Assembly: GCA_005884605.1 (NCBI GenBank)
Contig: VBBE01000202.1
Location: 1 to 5,116, forward strand
DNA: 5,116 nt
Direction of reading: 5' to 3'
Source: Candidatus Bathyarchaeota archaeon
GTDB lineage: Archaea > Thermoproteota > Bathyarchaeia > 40CM-2-53-6
Below, in pieces: positions 3,229 to 5,116 of the stretch. The notes beneath the pieces were generated by a model. It did no database searches. It had not been told where the DNA came from and saw only the letters and a program-made list of their open reading frames with translations. Position 1 is the stretch's first letter. Each line of letters opens with the position of its first letter. The position numbers were made by a program, and so were the translations under genes.

Positions 3229-5019
3229 TCACTTTGGCCCCTTCAACCACCCAGATATTCCAAGCTCTCGCACAGTTACGAACAAGGGTCCAAACCCATG
3301 GGATCTATAGTTTCCCTTCTCGTCCACGAACAGAATCCTTGGCTGCAGCTGAAATACCCCAGCTCGGATGGCCTTCATCGGAATCCTAACCTCGTGCGCT
3401 CCCAAGTATTCCAGCCTCTTTCCCTTCATATCGATGAAGTCATCGTTGACCTGGCCTGGAATCCTCCGTTTATCCAGTTGTATTCCTTCGACTACAACAT
3501 TCTCTAGTTTGATCAGCCTCGCTGCGCTCCTCCCAACATTGGCCACTTCCAGTTCGACTGTTAGGTCGGACCCCACGTTGAAGTCTTTCCCTACAACCCC
3601 TAGGTTGCCGACAACCTTGGCGTCTTCAAAACTCTCCAAGCTTCCAGGCTGACCTCTTATCAGAGAGTCAGGAGTCCCAGGCACCCTTGTCAGAGCAGGG
3701 TTCTCCGACAGAGCCTCAATCGGGGTGAGAAGAAGTTCCTTCTCCTGTCTCGCCCTGTCGAGGAGCCGTAGGGCTTCATCTCTCTTCACGGGGAAATTTG
3801 CCTGGCCGTAGAGCCTAGCTGAGAGCTGGAGGTGCTTCTCAGCAAGATGGTACAGTTCTGTCTTCTTTTTCGAATCTCTTTCAATCGCAGCATCAGTCAG
3901 ATAGACTAACGAGTCGAAAAGCTTCCCAGTTGCTCGGGTCCAGTCGGCAGCATTCCGCCATCTTGCCGCTTCATAATAGTCAGTGGCCGTCTCAAGGTGT
4001 TTCTTGATCTCGGAGTAAAGTTGCGTGTTTCGAGTGCGCCTGAAGCGGGTGCCCGACTCTAGAGCCCAGCAGATGGACGAACTCGCGAGGGCGACATGGC
4101 GAAACGTCCTAGCCTGAGTGACCTTCTCCGCCCTGGCAAAGAGATCGGCGGCCTCCGCGTACATTTCAGGGGACGCCCTAGTCTCTGCGTCTTTCATCCT
4201 GCAACGAGCCTCAGAGAAAAGTGTGAGCGCTTCAAGCTCGACTCGAATCTGATCGGTTTGGGCCTCAGACATCAGCTCTCGGAAATCATTCGATGCAGAA
4301 CGGTATCGCGCCCCGCTCTCCTCTTCGTCTCCTTTCTTATCAAGAACTTTAGCCTCTTCGAGCTTCACTCTGCCTTGGCAGTACTTTTCTAAGGCCCGGG
4401 ATGCGTCGAACCAGTCGTCCAATTCTTTCCTCTCCTGTTCCTCAGCCACTTGGTCCCGCTTCGTCCTCAGGCTCGTCTGCGCATCTCCGAAAGCCTCAGT
4501 TGCCGACGCGAACATTTTGAGTGCATCTTCTTCCTTTTCCTCTCGACTGAATGCCTCCGCCTTTTCCAATAGAGATGATCCTGCGTGATGCTTCGACAGG
4601 TGGGCCCAGGCAACGGTCTTTTGGAAGAGCTCCGAAGCGCGCGTATAGTCTTCGGCAGCCAGAAAGTACTGCTCTTCGCCGTGGCGAAGCCGAGCCTCTT
4701 CAACTAGGGACCATCCCTCCATGTAAGCCGAGAGTTCGCCGAACAGCCGTGCTAGGCCTGGAACTTTCTTCGCTCCGAGGCGGTAGTCGTCTGCTGCTTT
4801 CTTGAAGGCGTTTGATGCTGTCTTGTGGTCGCCCTTGGAGCGAATCTTTGCTGTTGCATCGTTGACGTAGTCCGAGAGATTCCAGTTGCTCTTCTCTTCG
4901 AATGGAATTCCGAGATAGTCGTATAGGAGCTTGCATATGGCTGTGATGAGCGTTGCCACGTTCTTGTCTGGGGGAAGGAGCTTGCGAAGAGAATTGACGT
5001 ACGAGTCGGGTTTACTCAC
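3229..5019 (-). CDS. Large cytoplasmic helical-repeat (TPR-like) protein with a C-terminal Ig-like beta domain
   Basis: The 596-residue product has no signal peptide or membrane helix. Residues about 50-435 are almost all helical, with degenerate TPR-like units built on A..F..A...Y, for example ASNAFKKAADDYR (68-80), AAEDYTRASELFQ (121-133), AEAADLFARAEKV (288-300), HLETATDYYEAARW (341-354) and HLQLSARLYGQ (396-406). Such arrays bind other proteins. A flexible linker (436-475) leads to a beta domain (476-585) with the CARDB/Ig-like signature DLTVELEVANVGRSAARLI and the strand RILFVDEKGNYRS. The protein ends with ELGISGWLKGPK; I associate this ending with archaeal multi-domain signalling proteins, from memory only. 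No enzymatic motif is visible, so a scaffold or adaptor role is inferred. The start shown is GTG 5019, the only standard start before the main body, but the frame stays open and protein-like to 5100, so the true N-terminus may be longer or broken. Confidence 0.8.
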   Translation of the reverse strand: MSKPDSYVNSLRKLLPPDKNVATLITAICKLLYDYLGIPFEEKSNWNLSDYVNDATAKIRSKGDHKTASNAFKKAADDYRLGAKKVPGLARLFGELSAYMEGWSLVEEARLRHGEEQYFLAAEDYTRASELFQKTVAWAHLSKHHAGSSLLEKAEAFSREEKEEDALKMFASATEAFGDAQTSLRTKRDQVAEEQERKELDDWFDASRALEKYCQGRVKLEEAKVLDKKGDEEESGARYRSASNDFRELMSEAQTDQIRVELEALTLFSEARCRMKDAETRASPEMYAEAADLFARAEKVTQARTFRHVALASSSICWALESGTRFRRTRNTQLYSEIKKHLETATDYYEAARWRNAADWTRATGKLFDSLVYLTDAAIERDSKKKTELYHLAEKHLQLSARLYGQANFPVKRDEALRLLDRARQEKELLLTPIEALSENPALTRVPGTPDSLIRGQPGSLESFEDAKVVGNLGVVGKDFNVGSDLTVELEVANVGRSAARLIKLENVVVEGIQLDKRRIPGQVNDDFIDMKGKRLEYLGAHEVRIPMKAIRAGVFQLQPRILFVDEKGNYRSHGFGPLFVTVRELGISGWLKGPK

Positions 5020-5098
5020 AGCCAGAGCTGGATCGAGAAAAATGTTGAGAACCTTTGCATTGTCGCCGAGAAATCCCTGAAGTCCACTGGTTACCGCG

Positions 5099-5108
5099 TC
5101 TTATAGAA
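5099..5108 (-). promoter_or_regulatory. TATA-like box upstream of the large helical-repeat gene
   Basis: On the minus strand the sequence reads ATTCTATAAG, a fair archaeal TATA box. It lies about 80 bases before the GTG at 5019, so transcription from it would begin near 5075 and leave a leader of about 55 bases. It contains the TAA that ends the upstream open frame. If the protein really starts further upstream, this would instead be a chance match inside a damaged coding region. Confidence 0.3.
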
Positions 5109-5116
5109 TGCCCTCG

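Noticed and set aside
4096..4392. Long plus-strand frame opposite the helical-repeat gene
   Set aside because: Antisense shadow of a well-supported gene; the sense frame has the coherent amphipathic repeat pattern.

Overview
The window looks like chromosomal DNA of an archaeon. Three features point there: an antitoxin of the archaeal UPF0330/DUF217 type joined to an AbrB-like DNA-binding domain, TATA-like boxes about 26-32 bases before several starts with few convincing Shine-Dalgarno sites (a leaderless pattern), and a long soluble helical-repeat protein ending in a beta domain of a kind I associate with Thermoproteota (Nitrososphaeria/Bathyarchaeia-like). The lineage is inference. I see no rRNA, tRNA, transposase, integrase or CRISPR array.

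Layout: 1-336 (minus) holds the N-terminal part of a membrane protein that runs off the left edge. 322-798 (plus) encodes a four-helix membrane protein. It is followed by a second small four-helix membrane protein ending at 1178, whose conserved N-terminal RPLG motif lies upstream of the first usable start codon and overlaps the end of the first gene. 1274-1893 (minus) is a UPF0330 antitoxin fused to an AbrB domain. The fusion ends early at 1348, but the rest of an AbrB-type C-terminus can be read in another frame to 1274, so the locus appears to be decaying. No toxin gene is next to it.

1894-2506 has no convincing gene. Its second half (2277-2441) is packed with short palindromes and oligo-T/oligo-A tracts, including two overlapping, mutually exclusive hairpins. 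2507-2815 (minus) encodes a small two-helix membrane protein with a perfect glycine zipper and a well-placed TATA box. A doubtful single-helix protein (2853-3155) lies divergently beside it. 3229-5019 (minus) is the largest gene: a cytoplasmic helical-repeat scaffold with a C-terminal immunoglobulin-like domain. Its reading frame stays open and protein-like upstream of the GTG start, to a TAA at 5101-5103.

The genes do not form an evident pathway. The common themes are small membrane proteins of unknown function, a degraded antitoxin, and a protein-interaction scaffold. The points most worth checking are the missing start or possible frameshift at 728-816, the broken fusion antitoxin, and the palindrome cluster at 2277-2441.
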